Below are positions 1 to 5,897 of a stretch of 5,897 bases of DNA, one piece after another. The position numbers were made by a program, and so were the translations under genes. The notes beneath the pieces were generated by a model. The model searched no databases, had not been told where the DNA came from, and was given only the letters and a program-made list of their open reading frames with translations. The stretch is from NCBI GenBank assembly GCA_029934815.1, contig JAOZLM010000152.1, positions 1-5,897 of the forward strand, in the 5' to 3' direction. Origin of the DNA: Desulfocapsa sp. GTDB lineage: Bacteria; Desulfobacterota; Desulfobulbia; Desulfobulbales; Desulfocapsaceae. How positions within the stretch are numbered: position 1 is the first letter of the stretch; the number at the start of each line of letters is the position of its first letter.

Positions 1-82
1 CGCGGCGGCTTCCTGCACCTTCTTCTTTTTCAAGGCCAAGGGCCCGTAACGGATTGTTTGATACCAGGTCTTCTTTTCCCAT
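1..82 (-). CDS. 5' end of an unidentified gene downstream of EF-G (partial)
   Basis: An open frame starts at the ATG on the minus strand (82 to 80) and runs off the left edge after 27 codons. A good ribosome binding site, GAGAGGT at 89-95, sits six bases upstream of the ATG. The visible residues begin MGKEDLVSNNPLRALGLE and continue as a charged Lys/Glu/Gly/Arg-rich stretch. There is no signal peptide or membrane segment, so a cytoplasmic protein is likely. I do not recognise the family. The gene lies 69 bases after the EF-G stop codon on the same strand, and no convincing terminator lies between them, so it may be cotranscribed with EF-G. Start and strand are fairly secure; function is unknown. 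Confidence 0.6.
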   Translation of the reverse strand, partial: MGKEDLVSNNPLRALGLEKEEGAGSRR

Positions 83-151
83 GGTAGTACCTCTCTTACG
101 TATGTTATCATTTGTGGCGATCATAAAAAACCGCCCTCAAAGAAACTTATA

Positions 152-2233
152 TTATTTTTTTTTCTCTTCCTGATACTTTTTAACCAGTTCTTCACTGACA
201 CTCTTTGGAACTGCCTTAAAACTTGCAAATTCCATGGTGAATTCAGCCTTACCCTGGGTAAGGGAACGAAGAGTGGTGGAATACCCGAACATCTCAGAAA
301 GAGGAACTTCAGCTTCAACCACGGTGTAACTTCCTTCCTCAGTGGTACCGATAATCATACCACGACGCTGATTGATACTTCCCATGACCGACCCCTGAAA
401 CTCAGAAGGCCCTTCGACAGCAACCTTCATAATTGGTTCCATAATGGTGGGTTTGGCTTTTGCATATCCTTCCTTAAAAGCACCAACCGCTGCCATTTGA
501 AAAGCAACATCAGACGAATCCACAGCATGAAATGCACCATCATTAACGACACAACGTACACCAGTAACAGGAGAGCCGCAAAGGGTTCCTTTTGCCATAC
601 TCTTGGTGAAACCTTTATCACAAGAAGAGATAAATTCCCGTGGAATAGAACCACCCACGATTTTATCAACAAACTCATAATCTTCTTCTTCGCAAGGCTC
701 CATATAACCAGAGACACGACCAAACTGACCGGAACCACCAGTCTGTTTCTTGTGAGTGTAGTTAAATTCGGCACGTTGGGAAATGGTCTCACGATAAGCT
801 ACCTGAGGAGCGCCGACTTCAACTTCAGCATCATACTCACGTTTCATACGCTCGATATACACTTCCAGATGCAACTCGCCCATACCGGAAATAATAGTCT
901 CACTGGTCTCATGATCAACAAATGTTTTAAATGTTGGATCTTCCTTAGTGAAACGGTTAAGCGCTTTGGACATATTAATCTGCGCTTTATTATCCTTTGG
1001 AAGAACAGCCAGTGATATAACAGGCTCAGGGATATACATAGAACTCATGGAACAGGTGATCTTGCCATCGGTAAAGGTATCACCTGAGGCACAATCGACA
1101 CCAAAGAGAGCCACGATATCACCGGAACCACAAGAGTCAATTTCTTCCATCTCATCGGAATGCATACGCACCAGACGACCAACTTTTACTTTTTTGCCGG
1201 TACGAACATTAATAACACTGTCACCTTTCCTCAACGTACCCTGGTAGGTACGAACGTAGGTGAGCTGACCATAACGACCATCTTCCAGCTTGAAAGCAAG
1301 CATAATAAGAGGATCTTCCGAGTCATTTGTTACCGGAAATTCTTCTTCATCTTTGTCCAGATCAAGACCAATATTTTCAACATCGGTGGGACATGGAAGA
1401 TAAAATTCAACAGCGTCAAGCAGAGGCTGAACCGCTTTATTTTTATAGGCTGAACCAATAAAAACAGGAGAAAAGTCGAGGGAAAGAGTACCGGCACGAA
1501 CCGCATCTTTCACGAGCTGGGGATCAATTTCCTGCTCTTCAAGCATCACTTCCATCAGTTCTTCAGAAAACATGGATACTGCATCGAGCAGTTCTTCACG
1601 TTTCTCATCAGCCTGATCTTGTAGATTTGCAGGAATCTCTTCTTCACGAATGACCTCACCGTTTTCACCATCAAAATAGAGCGCCTTCATGGTAACAAGA
1701 TCGACCACACCTTCAAGATCGTTTTCAAGCCCGATTGGCAGCTGCATCATGTGTGCGTTCAGCCCAAGTTTTTCCTGAAGCTGACCGGTAACACGCTCCG
1801 GATTGGCACCGGTACGGTCACACTTATTGATAAAAGAGATACGGGGGACATTGTAACGATCCATCTGCCTGTTTACAGTGATGGACTGCGACTGTACGCC
1901 ACCAACGGAGCAGAGAATAAGCACTGCGCCATCGAGCACACGGAGTGCACGTTCAACTTCCACGGTGAAATCAACATGGCCGGGAGTATCAATAATATTA
2001 ATGTCATTGCCCTTCCAGTTACAAAAAGTGGCCGCTGACTGAATGGTAATTCCACGCTCTCTCTCAAGCTCCATGGAGTCCATCTTAGCGCCAACACCAT
2101 CTTTTCCACGAACATCATGGATGGCATGGATTCTGTCGGTATAAAACAGGATGCGCTCGGTCAGGGTTGTTTTCCCTGAATCGATATGGGCACTGATCCC
2201 GATATTTCGCACGTGGTTTAAATCTACACTCAT
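152..2233 (-). CDS. fusA: Elongation factor G, mitochondrial EF-G1/spdEFG1-like type
   Basis: EF-G is the cytoplasmic translational GTPase that moves tRNA and mRNA through the ribosome after peptide bond formation. The 693-residue length is normal and all five domains are present. The GTPase motifs are complete: P-loop AHIDSGKT at 15-22, switch I RGIT at 60-63, DTPGH at 82-86, NKCD at 136-139 and the SAY loop near 261. Domain II spans about 305-395, domain III about 400-480, domain IV about 480-600 and domain V from about 600. The domain IV tip retains a histidine (H569, in AFHAVDSSD). Signature stretches resemble mitochondrial EF-G1: HIDSGKTTLTER instead of the usual HIDAGKTTTTER, KDGVGAKMDSMELERERGIT, VGGVQSQ, EFQGSV, and MFGYSTTLRSLTQGKAEFTM. 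This points to the spdEFG1 subfamily of spirochaetes, planctomycetes and deltaproteobacteria, whose members usually coexist with a second EF-G. The ATG has an AGAGGG ribosome binding site at 2239-2244, five bases upstream. An A9 run directly precedes the stop codon. EF-G identity is certain; the subfamily call is by eye. Confidence 0.98.
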   Translation of the reverse strand: MSVDLNHVRNIGISAHIDSGKTTLTERILFYTDRIHAIHDVRGKDGVGAKMDSMELERERGITIQSAATFCNWKGNDINIIDTPGHVDFTVEVERALRVLDGAVLILCSVGGVQSQSITVNRQMDRYNVPRISFINKCDRTGANPERVTGQLQEKLGLNAHMMQLPIGLENDLEGVVDLVTMKALYFDGENGEVIREEEIPANLQDQADEKREELLDAVSMFSEELMEVMLEEQEIDPQLVKDAVRAGTLSLDFSPVFIGSAYKNKAVQPLLDAVEFYLPCPTDVENIGLDLDKDEEEFPVTNDSEDPLIMLAFKLEDGRYGQLTYVRTYQGTLRKGDSVINVRTGKKVKVGRLVRMHSDEMEEIDSCGSGDIVALFGVDCASGDTFTDGKITCSMSSMYIPEPVISLAVLPKDNKAQINMSKALNRFTKEDPTFKTFVDHETSETIISGMGELHLEVYIERMKREYDAEVEVGAPQVAYRETISQRAEFNYTHKKQTGGSGQFGRVSGYMEPCEEEDYEFVDKIVGGSIPREFISSCDKGFTKSMAKGTLCGSPVTGVRCVVNDGAFHAVDSSDVAFQMAAVGAFKEGYAKAKPTIMEPIMKVAVEGPSEFQGSVMGSINQRRGMIIGTTEEGSYTVVEAEVPLSEMFGYSTTLRSLTQGKAEFTMEFASFKAVPKSVSEELVKKYQEEKKK

Positions 2234-2250
2234 GACTACCCTCTACAGAT

Positions 2251-2289
2251 TCTTTTTGTCGGCAAACCCGACGCAGCTCAAAAAGAGCT
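2251..2289 (-). promoter_or_regulatory. Tandem hairpins with an alternative pairing in the EF-G 5' leader
   Basis: Two perfect five-base-pair hairpins lie side by side ahead of the EF-G ribosome binding site. One is AGCTC/GAGCT (2275-2279 with 2285-2289, loop of five). The other is GTCGG/CCGAC (2258-2262 with 2268-2272, loop of five). Read on the minus strand, TCTTTTT (2286-2280), which includes the loop of the first hairpin, is perfectly complementary to AAAAAGA (2257-2251) just after the second. The first hairpin and this seven-pair helix exclude each other, as in switching leaders. The stems are short and the pairing is A/U-rich, so this may be fortuitous. No known ribosomal-protein or EF-G binding motif is recognised. 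Confidence 0.3.
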
Positions 2290-2290
2290 T

Positions 2291-2319
2291 CATATAAAAT
2301 AAAAAAAATAAGGAGTCAC
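2291..2319 (-). promoter_or_regulatory. Candidate EF-G promoter overlapping the terminator
   Basis: On the minus strand a GTGACT hexamer (2319-2314, four of six matches to TTGACA) is followed by a 17-base spacer and TATATG (2296-2291, four of six matches to TATAAT). Transcription would begin near 2284, giving a leader of roughly 50 bases that starts in the first small hairpin. The spacer is the T tract of the terminator, so the resemblance may be a by-product of the T-rich sequence. Confidence 0.3.
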
Positions 2320-2335
2320 AGCTTACTGCAACTCC
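2296..2335 (-). terminator. Intrinsic terminator upstream of EF-G, same orientation
   Basis: On the minus strand GGAGTTGCAG (2335-2326) pairs with CTGTGACTCC (2321-2312) around the four-base loop TAAG. This gives ten pairs, eight Watson-Crick and two adjacent G-U. The stem is followed at once by TTA, eight Ts, A and four Ts (2311-2296). On the plus strand the same stem is followed by CC and no T tract, so it acts on leftward transcription only. No gene is visible to its right on the minus strand. It therefore either ends a small RNA or acts as an attenuator in a long EF-G leader, whose start codon is about 60 bases further on. Confidence 0.75.
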
Positions 2336-2446
2336 CCATTCCACTAGCAAATCAAGACGAAGACAAAAAACAAAAAAAATCAAGAGATTAACTGCTTCGC
2401 CACAAATTTCTCACATTTTCGATCAGAAAAACTGCGAATATTACCC

Positions 2447-2481
2447 TATATACAGAATTAAGGAAAGAACTTTTTTGTCAA
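2447..2481 (-). promoter_or_regulatory. Candidate upstream promoter for a leader or small RNA
   Basis: The minus strand carries a perfect TTGACA (2481-2476). The following TTAATT/TAATTC region near 2460 is 14-15 bases away, which is short, and TATATA (2452-2447) is 23 bases away, which is long. The spacing is therefore not ideal for a housekeeping sigma promoter. If used, the RNA would start near 2440 and reach the terminator at about 2300, a transcript of about 140 bases. The best support is positional: something must start rightward of the terminator. Confidence 0.25.
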
Positions 2482-2598
2482 CAAAAAATCAACACAATAC
2501 AGACTTATGGCGGATTTTTTTGCGGGAAGCGAAATACGAATAAGTAGTATATCCTGCACTAACTTCGACATCTTAGAGTAATTTCTCACAAAATACTC

Positions 2599-2628
2599 TT
2601 GACTTCCTCCCCCTGGATCACCTACCTT
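2599..2628 (+). promoter_or_regulatory. Candidate promoter for the RACo-like gene
   Basis: TTGACT (2599-2604) matches the -35 consensus at five of six positions. With an 18-base spacer the -10 would be TACCTT (2623-2628), which matches at only three. The inverted repeat CCCTG/CAGGG (2611-2615, 2634-2638) brackets the proposed -10, so a regulator could bind there. Transcription would start near 2635, leaving a leader of about 110 bases that contains the GAAGC/GCTTC stem. No corrinoid riboswitch core was recognised in it. Confidence 0.3.
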
Positions 2629-2744
2629 TTATTCAGGGTGCCTGCTATTTATTTTCTTCCGGCTATTGCGCCGAAGCACCCGATACGGTTCTACGCTTCA
2701 ACATACTTTCGTACCTGCAATTTTTCTTCAGCAGAGGTTGATCC

Positions 2745-4733
2745 ATGACAGACCCAAAACGACAATTCACAGTCACATTTCTCCCTTCAAACAAAAGCAG
2801 TAAAGTCCAGCCAAACGAAACACTGATAACGGCGGCCCGCAAAGTTGGACTGCACATAAACGCATCCTGCGGTGGTGCCGGTGTGTGTGGAAAATGCGCT
2901 GTCATTGTGGAACAGGGTGACGTTGAAGATGGAAACAGCGAAAAAATCAGTAGCGAGGAATTTCTTCAGGGTCGCCGACAGGCTTGCACAAGTATCATAA
3001 AAGAGGATGTCACTGTTCGCATTCCGGAAGAATCCGGTCGTCAAAAAGGAGGGCTCGGCACAGAAATCCCCTTACGGCACCACGCCCGTATGCATATTTT
3101 CAATATCGACGAACTGAGACAGGAAGGGATTTTCGACCCGCCGGTTGAAAAGCTCTGTCTGCAACTCAAAGAGCCAGCTCCACACGACAACAGAGCAGAT
3201 GTAGGAAGACTAATCCAGGAGCTTGGCGACCAACTGGGCAAACACCGGATGGTGGCAGGGCTACCGGTAATGCGTAAAATAAGAGCAGCTCTTAGAGAAA
3301 AGGATTTCCTTACCACCGTCACCCTGGAACTTCCGGTAAACAACAAATCCAAAAGTCATATTCTGAATATCCAGCCGGGAAAGTGGAATCACCGTAATTT
3401 CGGCCTTGCCGTGGATATCGGCACCACCACAGTTTACGGAGTGCTGGTAGATCTGAACAATGGAACAATTCTGGCAAAGGATTCCTGCTATAATCCACAA
3501 ATGAGTTATGGCGAAGATGTTATTGCACGAATTATCTATGCTGAAAAGCCAAAAGGTCTGGCAATGATGCAGGAGCTGGTAGTGGACGCCATCAATACAC
3601 TCATTACAAATATGCTTAACAATGCAACGCCTCCCGAAGACAAGGAACATGGCGGCATAAGCAGAGACGAAATAAACTCCATCACCATTGCCGCCAACAC
3701 CACCATGACCCACCTGCTCCTGCAACTTGAACCGGACAATATCCGGCGCTCACCTTATGTTCCGGTTTCCACCTTTTTTCCACCCCTGCGAGCCACAGAC
3801 CTCAACCTGAATTTGCCCGAACATTGCACAGCCCTGCTCTATCCGGCTATCTCGAGTTATGTGGGAGGTGATATTGTGGCAGGAGTCATGGGATCTGGCA
3901 TGTACCGCACAGACCAACTCACTCTTTTTATCGATATTGGAACCAACGCAGAAATTGTCATCGGCAACAAAGAATGGCTGGCATGTGCAGCCTGTTCTGC
4001 CGGCCCCGCCTTTGAAGGAGGTGGTATCACACACGGAATGCGAGCAGTCGAAGGTGCTATTTCTGATTTCAGTCTCAACCCAGACACCCTTGAGCCGATG
4101 AATGTGACAGAAGGGAACAAAGCACCCCTTGGTATTTGCGGATCAGGCCTGCTTATTATTGTCGCCACCCTTTTTGAATATGGAGTGATTAACCAGAGTG
4201 GTAAATTTAACGATATTAATTGCCCGCACATTCGCGAAGGGCGAAGCGGCATGGAATACGTACTGGCCTGGAAAGATGAATGTGCCGCCGATCACGATAT
4301 TGTGCTCAATGAAGTGGATATCGACAATTTCATCCGTGCGAAAGCAGCAATTTTTGCCGGAGTATCAACCCTGCTTGATCAGGTTGGCTTGCAGGTGGGC
4401 GACCTGCAGCAAATAATTCTGGCTGGTGGATTTGGATCGTACATCGATCTTGACAGCGCCATGACTGTGGGTTTACTGCCGGAAGTGAATCCTGAAAAAA
4501 TCATTTACGTTGGTAACGGATCATTAATGGGCGCCTGGATGAGTGAACTCTCCAACCATATCCGGAAAGATGTTGTACAGGTGGTACGCAAGATGACATC
4601 CTTTGAACTTTCTGAAGTTGCTGCATTTAAAGATCACTATGTGGCCTCTATCTTCCTGCCGCATACAGACAGCGGCCTGTTTCCAAAAACTGAACAGAGG
4701 AAAGCACAGCGAACAATCAAATCAACAATGTAA
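2745..4733 (+). CDS. RACo-like [2Fe-2S]/ASKHA ATPase, putative reductive activator of corrinoid protein
   Basis: Proteins of this family (COG3894, DUF4445) use ATP to drive one-electron reduction of inactive Co(II) corrinoid proteins back to the active Co(I) state, in the acetyl-CoA pathway or in methyltransferase systems. The N-terminal ferredoxin domain (about 8-95) has cysteines at 42, 48, 51 and 81 (CGGAGVCGKC, then QAC), which suit a [2Fe-2S] cluster. A linker and middle region (about 100-215) lead to the ASKHA nucleotide-binding domain: DIGTTT at 224-229, YGEDVIARI at 255-263, NTTM at 318-321, GGDIVAG at 374-380, DIGTNAE at 397-403, SAGPAFEGG at 418-426, CGSGL at 465-469 and LAGGFGSYID at 559-568. 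The 662-residue length suits RACo. There is no C-terminal cysteine cluster as in archaeal RamA. The ATG is preceded by AGAGGT (2733-2738) with six bases of spacing. There is no signal peptide, so it is cytoplasmic. No corrinoid protein or methyltransferase lies next to it in this window, so its partner is unknown; the precise substrate is an inference. Confidence 0.92.
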   Translation: MTDPKRQFTVTFLPSNKSSKVQPNETLITAARKVGLHINASCGGAGVCGKCAVIVEQGDVEDGNSEKISSEEFLQGRRQACTSIIKEDVTVRIPEESGRQKGGLGTEIPLRHHARMHIFNIDELRQEGIFDPPVEKLCLQLKEPAPHDNRADVGRLIQELGDQLGKHRMVAGLPVMRKIRAALREKDFLTTVTLELPVNNKSKSHILNIQPGKWNHRNFGLAVDIGTTTVYGVLVDLNNGTILAKDSCYNPQMSYGEDVIARIIYAEKPKGLAMMQELVVDAINTLITNMLNNATPPEDKEHGGISRDEINSITIAANTTMTHLLLQLEPDNIRRSPYVPVSTFFPPLRATDLNLNLPEHCTALLYPAISSYVGGDIVAGVMGSGMYRTDQLTLFIDIGTNAEIVIGNKEWLACAACSAGPAFEGGGITHGMRAVEGAISDFSLNPDTLEPMNVTEGNKAPLGICGSGLLIIVATLFEYGVINQSGKFNDINCPHIREGRSGMEYVLAWKDECAADHDIVLNEVDIDNFIRAKAAIFAGVSTLLDQVGLQVGDLQQIILAGGFGSYIDLDSAMTVGLLPEVNPEKIIYVGNGSLMGAWMSELSNHIRKDVVQVVRKMTSFELSEVAAFKDHYVASIFLPHTDSGLFPKTEQRKAQRTIKSTM

Positions 4734-4847
4734 ATGCAGGGACTTTTATCCCAATAATACAAAAAAACTTCACTTCTTATTTTTCCTGTGATTAAATACA
4801 TACACCTGACATAAATTTGCTGTTTTTTCTCACAGTACACAAAAACA

Positions 4848-4853
4848 AAGGAG
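4848..4853 (+). promoter_or_regulatory. Ribosome binding site that fixes the start of the haem-sensor gene
   Basis: AAGGAG lies eight bases before the ATG at 4862. The frame is open from an earlier ATG at 4817, but that one has only T- and A-rich sequence before it. The extra 15 residues it would add (MLFFLTVHKNKGAGA) would place a hydrophobic stub ahead of the Lys/Arg-rich leader of the first membrane segment. The start at 4862 is preferred. Confidence 0.85.
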
Positions 4854-4861
4854 CTGGTGCA

Positions 4862-5764
4862 ATGGCAAAAAAAACGAGCCTGCGAACAAAGGCAATAGTT
4901 GTCTTTTTTATTACCCTTTTTCTGATTCTCGGCTCCCTTTTTGCAAGCCTTGGCAAGCTACGCGATCAGGTGCTGCAAAACGAGGCACAGGCTGTTGCGG
5001 ATCAGGTCGTTTCCTTTAGATCCTGGGTGGCTGGTAGCGGCATGGTATGGGTCAACAAACTCACCCCCCAGTTTGATGAATATCTTGCCGTCCATAACGC
5101 AAGCAACGACACTTCTTTTTATGGAAAAAACCCGGCACTTGCCACACGAGAACTTTCAACCATCGCCAACAAAACTGCAACCCGTGCTGAATTCACGGTA
5201 ACCAGTGATAACGTAAGGCAAAAAGCTAATGCTCCGGACAGCTTTGAAAAAGCAGCAATTGCGGCATTCAGCGCAGATAAAAGTACTAAATATGTGACAG
5301 AGTATGAAGGGGATTTCTACCGTTACGCCCGCCCTCTGATTATCAAAGAAGGTTGTTTAAAGTGTCATGGCGACCCAAAAGATGCTCCCCCTGCTGTTAT
5401 TAAAAAATATGGTGACCAAAAGGCATTCCATTACAAAGTTGGTGACGTCCGTGGAATCATTTCTGTAACACTTCCTTCCATCGGTTTTATGGAAGCTCTT
5501 CCCACCCTGGCAAACCCAATATCCCTCGGGGGAATTGTGCTGGCGTTCCTTATCAACTTTTTCTTTACTTCCAAATTCATCCTGGCCCGTTTGCATAAGC
5601 TTACAGAAGATACCAAGGCCATCGTTTCCGGTAAACTTGACACGCCCCTTGTTTACACACCACCCAAGGAGTCAAACGATGAAGTTGACCATGTGTATCA
5701 TTCTGTCGATTTGTTAAAACGAAGCATGGAACTGGTAGTACGAAAAATTGCCCGAAAAAAATAA
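4862..5764 (+). CDS. Membrane c-type haem (DUF3365/Tll0287-like) sensor with HAMP domain
   Basis: The 300-residue protein has a basic N-terminus (MAKKTSLRTK) and a first membrane helix at about 11-30. A soluble domain of about 185 residues follows, then a second membrane helix at about 220-240 and a C-terminal HAMP-like segment at about 241-293 (ARLHKLTEDT, then DEVDHVYHSVDLLKRSMEL). The soluble domain ends with a c-type haem motif, CLKCH at 165-169, and carries the YEGDFYRYARPL and GDVRGIISVTLP stretches typical of DUF3365. Haem attachment requires export, so the domain should face the periplasm with HAMP in the cytoplasm. The family is thought to sense redox state or a small ligand through the haem. 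Unlike most HAMP receptors, this one stops directly after HAMP, with no kinase, cyclase or methyl-accepting domain. The next gene begins nine bases later and probably shares the transcript. The domain family is recognised by motif and architecture; the signal sensed is unknown. The 128-base gap before it holds a weak GGGA/TCCC hairpin without a T tract, so readthrough from the RACo-like gene is possible. Confidence 0.88.
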   Translation: MAKKTSLRTKAIVVFFITLFLILGSLFASLGKLRDQVLQNEAQAVADQVVSFRSWVAGSGMVWVNKLTPQFDEYLAVHNASNDTSFYGKNPALATRELSTIANKTATRAEFTVTSDNVRQKANAPDSFEKAAIAAFSADKSTKYVTEYEGDFYRYARPLIIKEGCLKCHGDPKDAPPAVIKKYGDQKAFHYKVGDVRGIISVTLPSIGFMEALPTLANPISLGGIVLAFLINFFFTSKFILARLHKLTEDTKAIVSGKLDTPLVYTPPKESNDEVDHVYHSVDLLKRSMELVVRKIARKK

Positions 5765-5773
5765 CGGGTAACC

Positions 5774-5897
5774 ATGTCAGACATTGACCAGAACGAAACA
5801 TCCCTGCAAGAAAGCAGCAAGGGAAGCATAGATGGAATATCTATTGCTTCCTTTCTGCAAATGCTGGAACAGGAGCGCCATAGTTGCAAAGTGCTGG
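5774..5897 (+). CDS. DUF4388 (PATAN)-like protein, N-terminal part
   Basis: An ATG at 5774 opens a frame that runs off the right edge after 41 codons. It starts only nine bases after the stop of the haem-sensor gene. The Shine-Dalgarno match is poor (a short GGG at 5766-5768), which suggests translation coupled to the upstream gene. The first 16 or so residues are polar. They are followed by GSIDGISIASFLQMLEQER and then CKVL, which fits the opening of DUF4388/PATAN domains: a short beta strand, a Leu-Gln helix and a strand. These domains occur in cytoplasmic signalling proteins, often beside response-regulator or roadblock-type proteins. No membrane segment is visible. With only 41 residues the family call is tentative, but the reading frame and start are well supported by position and end-to-end openness. 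Confidence 0.68.
   Translation, partial: MSDIDQNETSLQESSKGSIDGISIASFLQMLEQERHSCKVL

Larger units (their letters stand above)
2234..2744. other. Divergent intergenic region between EF-G and the RACo-like gene
   Basis: This stretch of 511 bases is AT-rich with many A and T runs, and I find no credible protein gene on either strand. It must hold the start signals for both divergent genes. On the minus side it contains a strong intrinsic terminator (2296-2335), two small hairpins before EF-G, and a TTGACA hexamer at 2476-2481. On the plus side it contains a TTGACT hexamer at 2599-2604 and an inverted repeat GAAGC/GCTTC (2673-2677 and 2695-2699) in the presumed leader. A second short inverted repeat, CCCTG/CAGGG (2611-2615 and 2634-2638), surrounds the proposed -10 of the plus-strand gene and could be an operator. 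The part from about 2482 to 2598 shows nothing I can name. Confidence 0.7.

Noticed and set aside
111..141. Imperfect stem TTTG-GGCG/CGCC-CAAA between EF-G and the partial gene as a terminator.
   Set aside because: The stem has an internal loop and a 12-base loop, and no T run follows it on the minus strand.
497..1453. Several plus-strand open frames opposite EF-G.
   Set aside because: They lie inside the highly conserved EF-G coding sequence on the other strand, lack ribosome binding sites, and encode no recognisable domain.
111..2406. Ten-base inverted match TTTGTGGCGA (111-120) and TCGCCACAAA (2397-2406) flanking EF-G.
   Set aside because: It is a single short match with no target duplication, transposase or longer homology around it, so it is most likely chance.
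2508..2523. Sigma-54-like promoter, TGG followed by T-rich sequence and TGC.
   Set aside because: The GG and GC elements are separated by 11 bases, not the required 10, and the -24 element matches poorly.
3041..4252. Minus-strand open frames opposite the RACo-like gene.
   Set aside because: They are antisense to a gene with intact family motifs throughout, and their products have shadow-like composition rich in Ser, Cys and Arg.
4739..4752. GGGA/TCCC hairpin after the RACo-like gene as a terminator.
   Set aside because: It has only four pairs, and the next bases are AATAATAC followed by As, with no T tract on the plus strand.
4786..4835. CTGTGA and TCACAG inverted pair before the haem-sensor gene, resembling CRP half-sites.
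   Set aside because: The halves are 38 bases apart instead of six, so they cannot form one CRP/FNR-type site. The base pairing alone is too short to call a structure.
4817..4861. Upstream ATG extending the haem-sensor protein by 15 residues.
   Set aside because: It has no ribosome binding site, while the ATG at 4862 has AAGGAG at ideal spacing and gives a normal basic leader before the first membrane helix.

Overview
The window holds five protein genes: two on the minus strand at the left and three on the plus strand at the right. A divergent intergenic region of about 510 bases separates the two groups. Moderate GC, a mitochondrial-type EF-G, a RACo-like ferredoxin/ASKHA protein and a membrane c-type haem sensor domain together suggest an anaerobic, redox-versatile bacterium. 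A Desulfobacterota ('deltaproteobacterial') sulfur-cycle organism fits best. This placement is inferred from gene content only; no marker RNA is present.

Left block (1-2233, minus strand): a complete elongation factor G gene (693 aa) is followed 69 bases downstream by the first 27 codons of an unidentified gene that runs off the window. The EF-G matches mitochondrial EF-G1 and bacterial spdEFG1 in its signature stretches better than classical bacterial EF-G. The host may therefore split translocation and ribosome recycling between two EF-G paralogues.

Divergent region (2234-2744): the best structured element is an intrinsic terminator reading on the minus strand (2296-2335). It lies about 60 bases upstream of the EF-G start codon, in the same orientation as the gene. 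Two small hairpins with an alternative pairing lie between it and the EF-G ribosome binding site. Candidate promoters can be proposed for both directions, but none is a full consensus match.

Right block (2745-5897, plus strand): first comes a 662-aa protein with an N-terminal [2Fe-2S] domain and a C-terminal ASKHA ATPase domain, of the reductive activator of corrinoid protein (RACo) type. No corrinoid protein or methyltransferase lies beside it here. After a 128-base gap comes a 300-aa membrane protein with a periplasmic c-type haem domain (CLKCH, DUF3365/Tll0287-like) and a HAMP domain, but no output domain. Nine bases later begins a gene whose first 41 residues look like a DUF4388 (PATAN) protein. 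The last two probably form an operon and could be a split redox or ligand-sensing pathway with a cytoplasmic partner.

No tRNA, rRNA, CRISPR array, insertion sequence or prophage element was seen. The points most worth following up are the terminator in the EF-G leader, the HAMP sensor without an output domain next to a DUF4388 gene, and the isolated RACo-like activator.
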